A DNA stretch of 64,000 nt, taken from NCBI GenBank assembly GCA_916048095.2, contig OU696570.1, positions 11,538,520-11,602,519 on the forward strand, read 5' to 3'. Shown here piece by piece: positions 32,336-44,603 of this stretch. Within the stretch, counting starts at the first letter, position 1. Each line of letters begins with the position of its first letter. A program made the translations under genes and the position numbers. The notes under the pieces were generated by a model. That model saw only the letters and a list, made by a program, of their open reading frames with translations. It ran no database searches and was not told the origin of the DNA. This DNA comes from Sacculina carcini (taxonomy: Eukaryota > Arthropoda > Thecostraca > Sacculinidae).

Positions 32336-33100
32336 GACCCATAAAAAGTCTTAACCAATAGAAAAGTCTAAATGTGAATGTTTTTATTTTAGATGTGGCA
32401 AAATACTTTCCCTCGAACTGCCTCGTATTTAAACCCGCCCGTCGTGCGGAACTATAAATAGAATATAATGAATCAAAAAGCAAAAAGCTTATCCAATAGA
32501 AAAATATAAATTTGTAAATTCTTGTTTTAATTATTGACGAAGTTTTTTTCCTCAACACTGCTCAAGTTCACACCCATCCTTCGTGTGTAGTAATTCAGAA
32601 GTGTAACACTATCAAAACAATGAAACCTTCTGTCATCTCTATAATTCCAGATTTATGCGTCCGCTAAAACAGCATATTCATATAGTTGGCATTGCATGAT
32701 ATTACAACCCATATCCTTATGAAACTTGAGTAGTTAACTTTTTTCCCAGTAGTATTTTACCCGCCCGTCGGGCGAAACAATTCATGTGTAAATATTGAGG
32801 ACAATAAAGCCTTTCTATTCAGTATAGTGTAGCATTAATTAAACTATACCCAATAAAACCACACCATCCATGCTTGGAGCTAATATGATGCATTCTGAAT
32901 TGCGATTGGGCTTCAGTGAAATTTAATCGGTGTATATTCCTGTGTAATCACAAGTGCGCATAATAGCTGTCAAACTGGAAATATGTGCTTTTGACTTTAC
33001 ACCACTGTAACTTCCTTCAGATACACTTTGGAAAATTAAAATTATACCGTATTGTAGAAAACGAGATTTCTAGCACGATGGTATAATTCATTGTAATGTG
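32336..33100. repeat. Further GC-core modules and right end of composite copy B
   Basis: Cores CCCGCCCGTCGTGCGGAA at about 32435, a variant at 32571, and CCCGCCCGTCGGGCGAA at about 32759. 32959-33090 matches 61034-61160 in copy D, marking a shared right end of the composite. No gene. Confidence 0.8.
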
Positions 33101-33129
33101 TGACAAATATTTCCGTTGCGTCTGAGCGT

Positions 33130-34253
33130 ATGGTCGTCCTTTCCGGTATGGCTGCCTCTATTGCGCGTGACAGTGATCGATCATGTTGTTGTGGCGGAGA
33201 GCACACCACGGCCGCTCATATTTTGTGCGGTGGGTGCTCAGCTGCATTCCACCCGTCATGCGCGGCGCTAACAAATCCGGCGTTTAACGCCATAAAAAAC
33301 ATCGGATCTTCTGGATCTGCTCGACATGCCGAGATGACTTCCAATCCTTCAAGCGTGCACCGCTGACTATGGAGAAACTTTCATCCGAAATGGACACTCG
33401 TTTCGCGAAACTCAGGGCATAACTGGCTCAAGACGTCCGAGGCGCCAAGTGCTCTGGTGACGCCCCTTCTGAAGCTGTTGTCTCCACCGACACTATTGCC
33501 GACAAGGAGCCTAGCTATGCCCTTGTTATTAAAAACAAGGACCAGGAGCCGGTCCGGCCGGAACAGGTGCGTAAACACCTGAGCTCTGTGCCTGTCGTTC
33601 ATGCCCGCCAAACATCAGCGGGTAGTCTGGTGCTCCGCTGCTCATCCGAAGATGCAGTTAAATGCGCGGCCAAATCGCTGTCAGATAATGACGTCAACCT
33701 GGAAGACTCTGTGATCGACAAGGCGCCTTCTCTTCCGCCTAAGATCACATTATTCAATGTGCCCACCACATGCTCTCCTGAGGATCTGCTCGTATCGCTT
33801 AAGTTGGAAAATGCTTTCCTCTCTGACGTGCCAGCAGCGCAGCTGAAACTATTCTTTATCTCCAAGCCAAGACATGGGCAGTCGAATGCTGTCCTCGGCG
33901 TATCTCCCGAGGTGAGACAACTCATCAAGTCGGCTGGTGACCGCCTGTTCGTCGATCTGCGGAGCTGTCCAGTGCGTGACCGCTATTGGGTATCACGCTG
34001 TTCGCGTTGTGCTGGACTCGGCCACAGCGAGAGCCGGTGCTCGTCTTCAAACAAGGAGACGTGTGGATATTGCGCTGGCTCCCACCGTTCGTCTACGTGC
34101 CCTGACAGGTCTAAAGTGCAGTGCGTGAACTGCGAAAAACACGGTCGCGCGTCAAGTCACTCGTCGTTCTCCTCTGAGTGTCCGTCTTTTGTGGCGGTTC
34201 GAAATTCTCTGCGCCAGCGCACCATGGTCTGTTCATCTTCACTCTCTTCCTGA
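33130..34253 (+). pseudogene. CR1/L2-type retrotransposon ORF1 (PHD-like plus zinc knuckles)
   Basis: The first part encodes a Cys-rich PHD-like finger (CCCGGEHTTAAHILCGGC and FHPSC). A frameshift between about 33330 and 33560 leads to the second part, with an RRM-like fold region and three CCHC-type knuckles (CSRCAGLGHSESRC; CGYCAGSHRSSTC; CVNCEKHGRASSHSSF). PHD plus knuckles is usual for ORF1 proteins of CR1-group non-LTR elements, which bind their RNA. Not functional as is. Confidence 0.78.
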
Positions 34254-34399
34254 CATGTCGAGCCGTTTTCCTCCTGCGGTAATCCACCGTCTCACTCACT
34301 CTCAAGTATCTCAGGCCCACTTTCGCCTAATTCTTTCTATTCCTCTTGCAATATTTCTCAAAATCATCATCGTCTCTCAGACCCCTCTACTATTTCTTT

Positions 34400-37190
34400 T
34401 GGCCTCTTAAATATTCGTTCCGCCCGTAATAAGGTTACATTTCTTAGGGATGCCCTTTCTTTCCATAACCTGTCTGCTCTCTTCTTGACCGAAACCTGGA
34501 TACTGGAGAGTGATGAAACCATTTTTAATGCACAATTGCCTTCCAACATGAAATTCCTTCATAAATCTCGCTCGGCCAGTTCTTCTAAAGCTAATGGTGG
34601 TGGTGTCGGTGTTATTTTTTATTCTTCTGTGAATCTATCTATGATTCCTGATTTTGTGTGATCTTGTATATCTTTTGAATTTCTTGGCTTTTCATTGTCT
34701 CTCCCTTCACTTCCCAAATTGGGTATAGCTCTGATTTATCGCCATAATCACCGCGGCTCAGCTCCTTATTTTTTTAACGGATTTTGATGATTTAGTTTCA
34801 CGACTTAATGAGCTTTTCTCGGACAACTTTGTGATTATTGGCGACTTCAACATATGGGTAGACTCTCCCTCCTTTCATGATCTTGCCTCTGATTTAATCC
34901 ACCTTCTGAGCTCATGGGATCTAAATATAGTCAATGATGAACCTACGCACTTATCTGGCCACACTCTTGACCTTGTAATTTGCACACCAACTTCTGCTAA
35001 ACGCTTCTCACCTATAATTTTCACTTATCCACCTGACTCTCTTCTATCGGACCACAGTCTTATCACAACTCAACTTAATCTCACATCTGCGCCCAAGCCG
35101 CCCTCTAGAGAATACCGCTTATCCAGAAACTTCAAAAACTTTGACTCCTCCAAATTTAGCTTTCTCGTTAACTCCCTTTTATCTCCTTCCGATTATCAAT
35201 TTCTCTCTCCGTCCTCTCTTCACACATTTTTAACTGACACTCTCTCTTGTATAAATGATCAAATTTTTCCCCTGTGTCAACATATTGTGCGCTCTATGAA
35301 CCCTCCTCCTCCTTGGTGGTCTTCTAAATTGCAAAGCCTGCGAGCGGAGTGTCGCGCGCGTGAGCGCTCCTGGCGACGCCTTCGCAACTCTTCTTCCTGG
35401 AATCACTTCTTTACTACTCGTAAACTGTTTCTCACTGAAGTAGCTTCATCTAAATCCTCGTTTTTCCAATATAAATTACACAACTTAAAAACTCACCCTC
35501 ATTCTCGCTGGTCCACACTGAAAGCCATCTCAGGCCGTAACACCCGGGAGTCTTGCCAAATCACTGCTGATGAATTCGCGTCCTTCTTCTCTCAGAAAAT
35601 TGCCACTCTACACACCAAAATACCAGTAGTCTCACAACCTCTCTCCTTTTCCTCCTCTGGTAATGCACTCACATCCTTTTATTTTCTTACACCGTACAAA
35701 GTCGCTCGTCTTCTATCCTAACTCCAACACACTAATTGTCCTTCTGACCCCATTAAATACTCTGCCCTCTCCGATTCCATTATTCTACTTGTGCCATTCT
35801 TCACACACCTAATTAATTCGTCCTTCCTTCACGGAGAATTTTTGGCCTCTAAACATGCTGTCATTTCCCCTATCCTCAAAAGACCGGGTTTGGACTCATC
35901 TTCTCCCTGTAATTATCGCCCTATCTCTATCCTTACACTTGCTTCCAAACTTCTCGAATCCGCCATCCGCGATCAACTCCTCCCTATCATTTCTGGTGCT
36001 CTAGATCCGTGCCAATCAGGATTTGTTGCCAAACATTCCACGGAAACACTCCTCCTCTGTCTCCAAAATGATATTTTCTCTAATTTTGCTTTCGGTAACT
36101 CTGTTCTCCTCATATCACTTGATTTTTCCTCCGATTTTGACCTAGTTGATCACTCTATTCTTTGTCGGGATCTCGCACATGCCGGTCTCTCTTCTACTGC
36201 ACTCTCTCTTCTATCTTCGTATCTCAGTAACCGTTCCTACTCTGTTCGCTGTAACTCCGCACTGTCTGATTCTGTAAATATGAATTCTGGTGCTCCACAA
36301 GGCTCTCTCCTTGGTCCTCTCTTGTTCAACCTGTATGTATCTTCACTTTGCCCTCTTCTTCGTTCTTATCCTCTGTCCTTTCATATTTATGCGGATGACG
36401 TGCAAATATACTTCCCTATCTCACATACTTCTTCCTCTCTTGCTCATGACCTAATCTCGCACATCTCATCTTGGGCCTCATCAAGGCGGCTCCTTTTGAA
36501 CCCGGACAAGACTGAGTTCATGGTCTTTCATCCCCCAGGCTCACTCCTCCAACTCTCAATTTATCACTCGCCTCACACATTCGGAACCTGGGTGTAGTAT
36601 TTGACCCCACACTCTCTTTCACCCGAAATTTTTCACTCATCACTCGCTCTTGTCGCTTTGTTCTAAGAAAAATATTTCCTATCCGGTCTCTCATCGATAA
36701 ATCATCTGCAATTCTTCTCGTTAACGCATATATCTTCTCTCGTCTGGACTACTGTAATTCGTTATTTCTTCACTTGCCTCTCAAGACGATTCGCCAACTT
36801 CAATCTGTCATTAATCTTTCATGCCGCTTTGTTCTGAGACTTCCTCCAAGAACGCCGACTTCCTCTTACATCCGTCAACTTGGCTGGCTCCTTGCTCCCC
36901 TCAGAATTCGCTTCAAAAATTGCTGTTTAGTTTTCAAAATTATTAAGTCTCCATCTTCCCCATCTTACCTACGTGAACTCCTGTCACCTCAAGTACGACC
37001 CTCATCTCGATACCCTGTCCCACTCTTCTGCCCTCCCGCCATCAACGAGTCCACCTGGTCGGCAAAGTCCTTCTACTTTTCTGCCCCTCGCCTCTACAAC
37101 TCTCTACCTCCTCAGCTTCATCAAATTAGTTCCTTTGCTTCCTTTTCATCTGCTCTCCGAAAACATCTTCTTGCTTCTTCTTCTGAATAA
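34400..37190 (+). pseudogene. CR1/L2-type retrotransposon ORF2 (APE endonuclease and RT)
   Basis: Endonuclease: LNIRSARNK start, TETWI, VIIGDFNIWVD and SDHSLI, the apurinic-endonuclease signature. RT: ISPILKRPGLD, NYRPISIL, QSGFVAKHST, LDFSSDFDLVDH, GAPQGSLLGPLLFNLY and catalytic HIYADDVQIYF. The C-terminus SAPRLYNSLPPQL...LRKHLL is typical of the CR1/L2 clade. Broken by a stop near 34660, a frameshift near 34780, and stops near 35720 and 36597. Its 3' end abuts the 142-bp repeats at 37288. Confidence 0.88.
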
Positions 37191-37287
37191 TGCGTTTCTT
37201 GAACTCTTTGCAGTTTTTTATGTTGTTACCTCTGATTGCTCTTGTTTTTCTCATGTTGTGCACGGTATATCTTTCCTTGTGCGTGCT

Positions 37288-38260
37288 GTTTACCATATCT
37301 CCTCCTAAGCCTGGACCAATTTTGATGAAACTTGGTCCCTAGCGGTAAAATGGATGCAAAAATATCATAGGCTAGGTTTTGATGACCTCCGAGGTCATTT
37401 TCAAGGTCATTGACGTCATTTGTGTCTGTTTACCCAATCTCCTGCTAAACCACTGGACCGATTTTGATGAAACTTGGTCCCTAGGGGTAAAATGGATGCA
37501 AGAAGGTAATAGGCTAGGTTTTGTTGAACTCTGAGCTCATTTTTAAGGTCATTGAGGTCATTTGTGTCTGTTTACCCTATCTCCTCCTAAACCACTGGAC
37601 CGATTTTGATGAAACTTGGTGCCTAGGGGTAAAATGGATGCAAGAATGTCATAGGCTCAGTTTTGTTGATCTCCGAGGTCATTTTCAAGGTAATTGAGGT
37701 CATTTGTGTCTCTTTGAGGACTTTTTTTGTTTGTTTGTCGAAGGATTTTCCGTCGTTCCCGTTTTCCGCCAAACGCTGCCGATTTTTGTTTTGTCGGCGG
37801 CAGCTCGCATCTCGCATTCACAACAATCGTCAAAGGAAATCTTGGAAGAAGGAAGAACCAAAAGAAATTAAAAAGAGACAGTCATCTCGCCCCGCCGGCC
37901 TCATCCCGCGGATTCGGCCTCATCCCGCGGACTTAGCCTCATCCCGCGGATTCGGCCTCATCCCGATCCCGCGGATTCGCCCCTCATCCCGCGGATTCGG
38001 CTTTATCCCGCGGATTCAGCCTCATCCCGCGGGTTCGGCCTCATCGTGTCCCTCATCAGCGAGTCAAGCGTGAGGACGAAGAATGCGTACCTCCTCTCAT
38101 ACGTCAAAAATGATCACTAGCTTGGGGTTGAGTTTGTGTCGGGTTGAGTTTGTCTCGGGTTGAGTTTGTGTCGGGTTAAGTTTGAGTCGGGTTGAGTTTG
38201 TGTGTGAGGTACTAGAAAATAAAAGCATTATAACTTTAAATTAAACATAACATAACATAA
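37288..38260 (+). repeat. Composite copy C, left part
   Basis: Same order and orientation as 15110-16080: 142-bp units, 19-bp minisatellite (37900-38040), 16-bp units (38125-38205), and (ATAAC)n up to 38260, where the Polinton begins. The sequence resumes at 55806. Confidence 0.92.
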
Positions 38261-38702
38261 AGTAGTAGGCCGCGGGACTCTGTGACATTTGCACAGAGCG
38301 GGGGAAGGGGGGAGGGGGAGGGTTTTTTTTTGCACGCTTTAGGTCCCGCCCCCTTATGACGTCACATGTTTTTGCACGGTTTAGGCCCCGCCCCCTTACG
38401 ACGTCATTTTTGCACAGGTGGCGCCCTCTATACTGGAAGTGGCGCCCTCTATACTTGACCAGTGGCGCCGCCTATACCTGGCCTGACCGGAAGTGGTGCC
38501 ATCTATGTTGAGCGTCGGTACCTGTGAACGCATCAGTGACATCTATACATATATGAATCAGTTAATTTATTTATTAATTCATTTATTTATTTTATTGATT
38601 TAATTTACTTTATTTATTTATTTATTTTATTTAATTCATCTTATTTATTTCGATTATTTGTGTGTGTGTAGAGTGTAGTGTCGAGTGAAGAAAGTTTTTT
38701 AC

Positions 38703-38770
38703 CTGGCTGGGATTCGAACCGAGGTCCACGGGGTTCGAGCAGAGTCTTACGCAGTTCGGCCATTGCAGAG
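38703..38770 (-). other. tRNA-like segment in left TIR
   Basis: Inverted copy of 55143-55212. B box GGTTCGAATCC is conserved; the A-box region is also conserved with a small change between the boxes. Confidence 0.5.
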
Positions 38771-39169
38771 GTTGAAGAGAGATGGTTTAAATGTGGTATA
38801 TATAGTGCGCAAGCACGAGTGTACAATTATTTTATAGAATTGTGAGATACTTGTGGCGCACATGATACAATTATGGCGCACGTATTAATGTTTATTATAT
38901 TTGGTTATGTTAAATAATTAATTTATAGAATTGTGAGACACTTGTGGCGCACATTATACAATTGTGGCGCGTATTAGGTATATTAATGTTTATTATATTT
39001 GGTTATGTTGATTAATTAATTTATAGAATTGTGAGACAAATGCGGCGCACATGATACAATTGTGGCGCACGTATTAAGGTTCATTATATTTGGTTATGAG
39101 AATTAAATTATTTTATAGAATTGCGAGACACTTGTGGCGCACATGATACAATAGTGGCGCGCGTATTTG

Positions 39170-39873
39170 TGTAACGGTAATGATAATAATAATATGTTGT
39201 GATGTTGATCTTCGTTCGGCTGATCGTGATGTCTTGATAGTTCCTCTTGATGTTGTGGTCCGCGATAACAAGTAATAGTCACCCAGTCGTATTTTAATAG
39301 TGTATTTAGAAGCCAGTCAAATCTACTCATAAAACTTGATAAAGTCCTGAACCTAATGCTCTAATGACGACTTAATAACTGCCTGCCTGGGTGAGTGGTC
39401 CTCTGTTGTTAGTGTCACATCTTGACTGCCCTATCGTTAGTGAACCTAGTATCTCTAGCGTCTCCAGTCTCTAGTATCACCCCCTTATTGTTAGTACAAC
39501 ACAGGTATATATACCCACGACCACAGGTCGTCGGCTCAATGGGCCACACTGAATCTCACCGGGCAAACAGTTCGGCTGCCAACTTAGTTGCGAGCTATTT
39601 CTAAACACGATCTGACAGTACACAGGCGTGTTGCCTCGAGATGCTCAGCCAAGTCAAACGTACAAAAAAAGGTCATTAATCACTGTCACACATACTCCGC
39701 TAGAGCCAAACATACCAGGCACCGTGTAATACGGGCGTCGCTCTAACACATAAATTAGCCTAACGACAGCTGCACAAGCAGGCGGCGAAAGAACGCGAAC
39801 GTAAACTGAGAAAGAGAAAGAAAACTGAGTAAACTGACAGATAGAAAACTGGTCTGAATATAACTTTGTTATA
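39170..39873 (+). mobile_element. Solo LTR inserted in the Polinton left TIR
   Basis: 704 bp starting TGTAACGG and ending GTTATA (one change from the expected ...GTTACA). ATTTG is duplicated at 39165-39169 and 39874-39878. The right TIR has one ATTTG and no insert. No internal coding region, so recombination between two LTRs has removed it. Confidence 0.88.
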
Positions 39874-40276
39874 ATTTGGTATATTAATGTTTATTATATT
39901 AGGTTATGGTAATTAATTGTGTTAAAACAAGTTAATTTATATATAAAATGAAATTAATTTGAAAAATATTTATCAAGTGTGTTTAAACGGGTGAATAGTC
40001 GGTGGATGGCAGTAGATGCCCATAAAAATGGGCGTGTGATGTGCACCGAGGTCATGGGTACGCATGTACTTTTACGGTGCGATGTACTGCGCATGCGCAG
40101 GTGTCAGCACGGTATCATGGTGTGTGTATTGCATCAGCCAAGGTGACCTTGAGACGGCGCCAGACTGGCGGGGAATGTGTTTGATGTACTGCGCAGTTGA
40201 TGACGTTGTATGATAAGAGCTCATGCAGGTGCATGTTTTTGATACACTGCGCATGCGCTGAAGTCATCATCCAGCG

Positions 40277-40284
40277 TATATAAA
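40277..40284 (+). promoter_or_regulatory. TATA box of the Polinton polB gene
   Basis: TATATAAA, about 120 nt upstream of the polB start codon at 40405. GC-rich TGCGCATGCGC palindromes lie just upstream (40088 and 40247). Confidence 0.55.
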
Positions 40285-40404
40285 TTGTCGAGTCAGTGCG
40301 CATCTATCATTTAGTTTCATCGTTTGTTGCGTGCGGGTCGGTCTTTAGTGCTCCAGTGTTTTTTCGCGTTTGTTATATTTGCTGCCATATTGTTTCGGAG
40401 AGAG

Positions 40405-40763
40405 ATGGCTTCAAAGCATCGGTTGAGTGATGAGGACAACGGCTCGCCAATGAAGCGTGGAGACACTGCCGAGGTGAGCAATATTCGATGTGTTTTGCAA
40501 GACGTGAGCTCAAGGTACGTTCGGCGATTCAGAGCTCAAGGAAAGTCGTACCACCTGGAGCTGAGCTTTACGGAGCCCGACAACGTCATTGGAGCAATTG
40601 CTTCAATTGAGGCGACCATCGACGCTGTGGTGGGTCAGGTGCTCCAAGGAGTGGACCCTGACGATTATGTGGGCATTACTCTGCGCAACGCCGACTACAA
40701 GCAGGACGCATACCTGGTGCCTCGGCGCGTCAGAGATTTCGACGCGTCACTTTTGTCAAAAAG
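40405..40763 (+). CDS. Polinton DNA polymerase B, exon 1
   Basis: ATG at 40405 in a good context (GAGAGATGG). Encodes a basic start, then a region (YHLELSFTEPDN...IGAIASIEATID...DDYVGITLRNADYKQDAYLVPRR) matching the N-terminal extension of Polinton polB. Ends at donor AAG/GTAAGC with two bases of a codon. The next exon supplies one base, and the protein reads across the junction in the family's conserved order. The 97-bp intron (40764-40860) ends TTTCAAG. The intron is inferred and could be checked with RNA. Confidence 0.78.
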
Positions 40764-40860
40764 GTAAGCGTTTTTGTATTATTATTTAGTTTTATTTACT
40801 AGATTTTATTTACAAGATTAAATAATCAGATTAAATATGAACTTGGTTGTTTGTTTCAAG

Positions 40861-43800
40861 GCTCGAATCCATCACACAGTCAAACGCGTCATTCATCAGC
40901 AACAAATCCACATTACACCTCACAGTCACACACATCAAACAACAATCAACCATGGATATCGACATTCACGGCGCTGCTAGGCTAAAGCTCAAGGGGGACG
41001 TGAAGTCCTGGTTTACCAACAAGAAATGTTTCTTTCGGATTGCCGGGACTCACTGTCTCCCACGAGCTCTGGCAGCCGCCATATACATACACAACAACAC
41101 AGACAAAAGTGCACGACACCGCCAAGGCATGAAGAGGTTGGAGGAAAGAACAAATTTGTTTGAGGAGGAGGCGAAACGACTGTGCATGGCATCGCAACTG
41201 GACTGGACGGCACGGATGGGGACAAGGGAAGTGGACATTTTCACACAACACCTGCACGACTACACAGTACACATTTACTCGTCAGAACACATGCACAAAG
41301 ACGTACACACCTCCGGCACGGGAAACACACACCTGTACCTGTATCACACGCACGAACATTTTGACGTAATCACCTCTATCACTGCATACCTTTCCACAGA
41401 CTACTTTTGCCACCACTGTCAAACACCGTACATACACAAAAACGAACACACCTGTGCCGGGGGCTGCCACGACTGCGGATCACCCACAAAATGCGTGAGG
41501 GAAGGTGCTCTGGTCCACTGTCCCGATTGTAATTTGAATTTCATTTCAGTCTCTTGTTTCGCGGCCCACAAGAATGTTCGTTGTTGTGTGCGCCGTGGAT
41601 GTCTACTTGTGGTGACGTCACGTACAAATCACACTCATAAAACCATCATGTGTGTGGGACATACTTGTGTCCATCTTGTACGGAGCGGGTCGCGAAGCAG
41701 GAGGTTTCCACCACCCCACACCGATGCTTTCTGCAGCCGCTTAAACCTGCTGCAATTAATCAGAAGCAATTGTATATTTTTTATGATTTCGAGTGCATGA
41801 ATATCCCTGAAACTAACCGTCATGTTCCCAACTATTGCGTGTGTCAGATTTGCTGTTCTGCTTGCTTCGAGAATATCTCCGATCCTTGCTCAGTTTGCGG
41901 CACTAACCAGCATGAGTTTGTATTCTCCGGACCGAATACACTGCAGGACTTTGGTCGATGGTTGTTTTCCCACGATCAAGCAAAAGTCATAGCGCATTAC
42001 GCACAAGGCTATGACAACAACTTGGTCGTCGAATATGCGGTGAGTCAGGGAATGTTGCCAGATCTCATAATGAACGGTCGAAAAATCCTCTCCATCAAAC
42101 TTCCCAACTCCAAACTTCATTTCCTTGATTCGTTCAGTTTCCTGCCTATGCCTCTCGCTAAATTTTCCAAAACATTCAATACTTCCCTCCGCAAAGGTTT
42201 CTTTCCTCACACGATGAACACTCCTGATCACCAATCCTATGTTGGACCGTTCCCGACAGTCGACATGTTTGATGCGGGTCGTATGTCGGTCGACCAGCGT
42301 GCAGAGTTTCTGACCTGGCATGCCAGTCAAGTTGGCAAGACATATGATTTCCGCCGTGAAATGGGTGCATATTGTCGAGACGATGTCAATGTACTTCGTC
42401 TCGGTGCCATGCGTTTCCGTGACCAGTTCATCGGTGTCACGAAAACAGACCCGTTCCAGTGTGTCACATTACCATCTGCGTGCCACACTGTCTGGCGGTC
42501 AAACTATTTGCGTAAAAACACTGTGGCTTTGGTTCCGAGTCAGCTGCACTACCGTCCAACGGGTAACTACTCAAAGAAATCGATCCAGTGGCTGGAGCTA
42601 GAGGCGTCGTCTCGCGGAATCAATATCCAGCACGCACTGAACTCTGGTGAAGTGTGTATTGGACCGTACAAAGTGGACGGCTACGCCAAAGCGGGAGACC
42701 ATCACCTGCTTTTGGAGTTTCTCGGGTGTTATTTCCATGGGCTCGGGCACTCTGGTGAGTGTAGCAATAAGAGCGTCAGCAAAAACTGCCGCTCGGTGAT
42801 GAACACCGAATGTCGGACACCAAAGCAGCTCTACGATCGCACACTACAACGCCTTGAACAACTGGCCTCCCGGTCTGATACAGAAGTAATTTCCATCTGG
42901 GAATGCGAGTACGACGCCATGATTGGGCACGACGAAACCAAACGTCGTTTCACCGAATCTGTGCGTCCAGTCGAGCCAATGAATGTTCGCGACGCACTGT
43001 ACGGCGGAAGAACCGAGGTGTTTCGTCACTTTGTAGAATGCTCTGAAACTGAAAAAATTCACTATGTAGACGTTTGCTCCCTCTATCCCTATATTCTAAA
43101 GTATGGCAAGTTTCCAGTTGGTCATCCCGAGTTTTTGTTTCGTCCTTCCGTTTCCGATTTCCACAAGTACTTTGGTATTGTTCACTGTAGGATCCTACCT
43201 CCTCGCAGTATTCACCTCCCAGTCCTTCCGGCCCGAGTGAACGAGCGCCTCGTTTTCTCGTTGTGCAGGAGCTGTTCCGAGCAGCACGTTGGCGACGGCA
43301 AAAACTTCTGTACCGGTCGGATAGTGTGCGAGCACGATGATGAGCAGCGCAGTTTCACTTCCAGTTGGGTGTCGTTGGAAGTAGCAAAAGCTTTGAGCAT
43401 GGGCTATCGTCTGTTGGAAATTTTCGAATTTTGGCACTTTCCAGCCAGCACTCGGTTCAATGATGGCCGTGGAGGGTTGTTTGCCGGCTACATCAACGAT
43501 TTTTATGCGTTGAAGGTGGCTGCGGAGGGATATCCTGCTCACGTTCAATTTGACGCCGAGCGTGAAACGTATCGACGTGACATTGAACAGCGTGAGCAGA
43601 TTACCCATCCGACTGTTGCCAAGAACCCAGGCCTGAGAGCTGTGGCCAAGCTGTGCCTCAACAACCAGTGGGGCAAGCTGGCTCAGCGCTGCAACCTCGA
43701 CCAGACCGAACTCGTCACTTCACGGCAGCGTTTCTTTGAGTTGATGGATGATCCAGCTCTGGATGTCACGGCCTGTGATCTCATTCCTTTCCTGTCGGCC

Positions 43801-44433
43801 GACGCTTCGGAGGATGGTGACATTGACGAAGAGGAGGGCGCTGTCATGCGCATAACACACAAACACAAGACAAACGAGACAGTCACTGGACCGCTTAAAA
43901 CAAACATTATTCTTGCCTCTTTTGTTACTGCTCAAGCCCGTCTCTATCTGTATTCATTCATGGAAAAGCATCAGTCTAACCAACTAATTTATTGTGACAC
44001 CGACAGCATAATTTACCTTTCTGCGCCTACGCTTCCGCAAATTAACACTGGTCGCTTTCTGGGTGAAATGACGGACGAACTAACTGCATTTGGTCCGGAG
44101 AGCTTTATTAATTCTGTAATCTGCTTGTCTCCCAAAAACTACGCCTTCACTGTGACTAACTCTGCTAACGAGGCATGTACCGTTATCAAAATGCGCGGAA
44201 TAACACAGTCATACGCCACTAACCAACTAATCACTGCAGAAAGTTTCAAGTCCCTCTTGACAACCCCGGGCACCCAGATTAAAGTACCCATTCAGACGTT
44301 CAAGAAAACGATAGATTTTCACATTGTAACTGTAAGGGGGGAGAAGATTAATAGGTTAGTTGCCAGCAAGAGGGGGGTCCTTCCCGACTACAGCACCTTT
44401 CCTCACGGGTACATGCACACACAGACACACTAA
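40861..44433 (+). pseudogene. Polinton protein-primed DNA polymerase B, exon 2 (one frameshift)
   Basis: First part (40861-41650): conserved QSN and zinc-rich N-terminal domain (YFCHHCQTPYIHKNEHTC, CPDCNLNFISVSCF). The frame changes in a short TG run near 41650, probably by a dinucleotide gain. Second part to 44433: exonuclease motifs FYDFECM (Exo I), HYAQGYDNN (Exo II), YCRDDVNVL (Exo III); polymerase motifs DVCSLYP (A), LCLNNQWGK (B) and YCDTDS (C). All catalytic Asp residues are present. Known role: protein-primed replication of the linear element from its TIRs. Only the frameshift prevents full-length translation. Confidence 0.93.
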
Positions 44434-44462
44434 CAAATGTTTTGTTTTTGCCCATGATTTGT

Positions 44463-44471
44463 GTATAAATA
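44463..44471 (+). promoter_or_regulatory. TATA-like box upstream of ATPase
   Basis: GTATAAATA between the polB stop (44433) and the ATPase ATG (44604). Confidence 0.45.
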
Positions 44472-44603
44472 TAAAATGATGTATAAACGTGTGTCTGTAT
44501 ACATGTCAACATCCTATCGTTGGTGCTTCTCACCGTACTAGCTTTGTTTCTATAGATACACGTAAAACTCTGTTGAATCATCAGTGAGTCATACTCGGTG
44601 GCC

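Larger units (their letters stand above)
38261..40176 (+). repeat. Polinton left terminal inverted repeat
   Basis: Matches the reverse complement of about 54500-55805: G-rich end, TGACGTCA at 38357-38364, repeated GTGGCGCCCTCTATACT, a TTTA tract, a tRNA-like segment (38703-38770), several TGTGGCGCACAT repeats, then AT-rich sequence to about 40170. Length is about 1.2 kb without the solo LTR. The inner edge fades, so the boundary is approximate. Confidence 0.85.

Noticed and set aside
41600..41680. Programmed -1 frameshift in polB
   Set aside because: No canonical X XXY YYZ heptamer fits the shift point; a dinucleotide gain in a short TG run explains it.
44598..44603. Earlier non-ATG start for the ATPase
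   Set aside because: It is a GTG; the ATG at 44604 gives the usual ATPase length.
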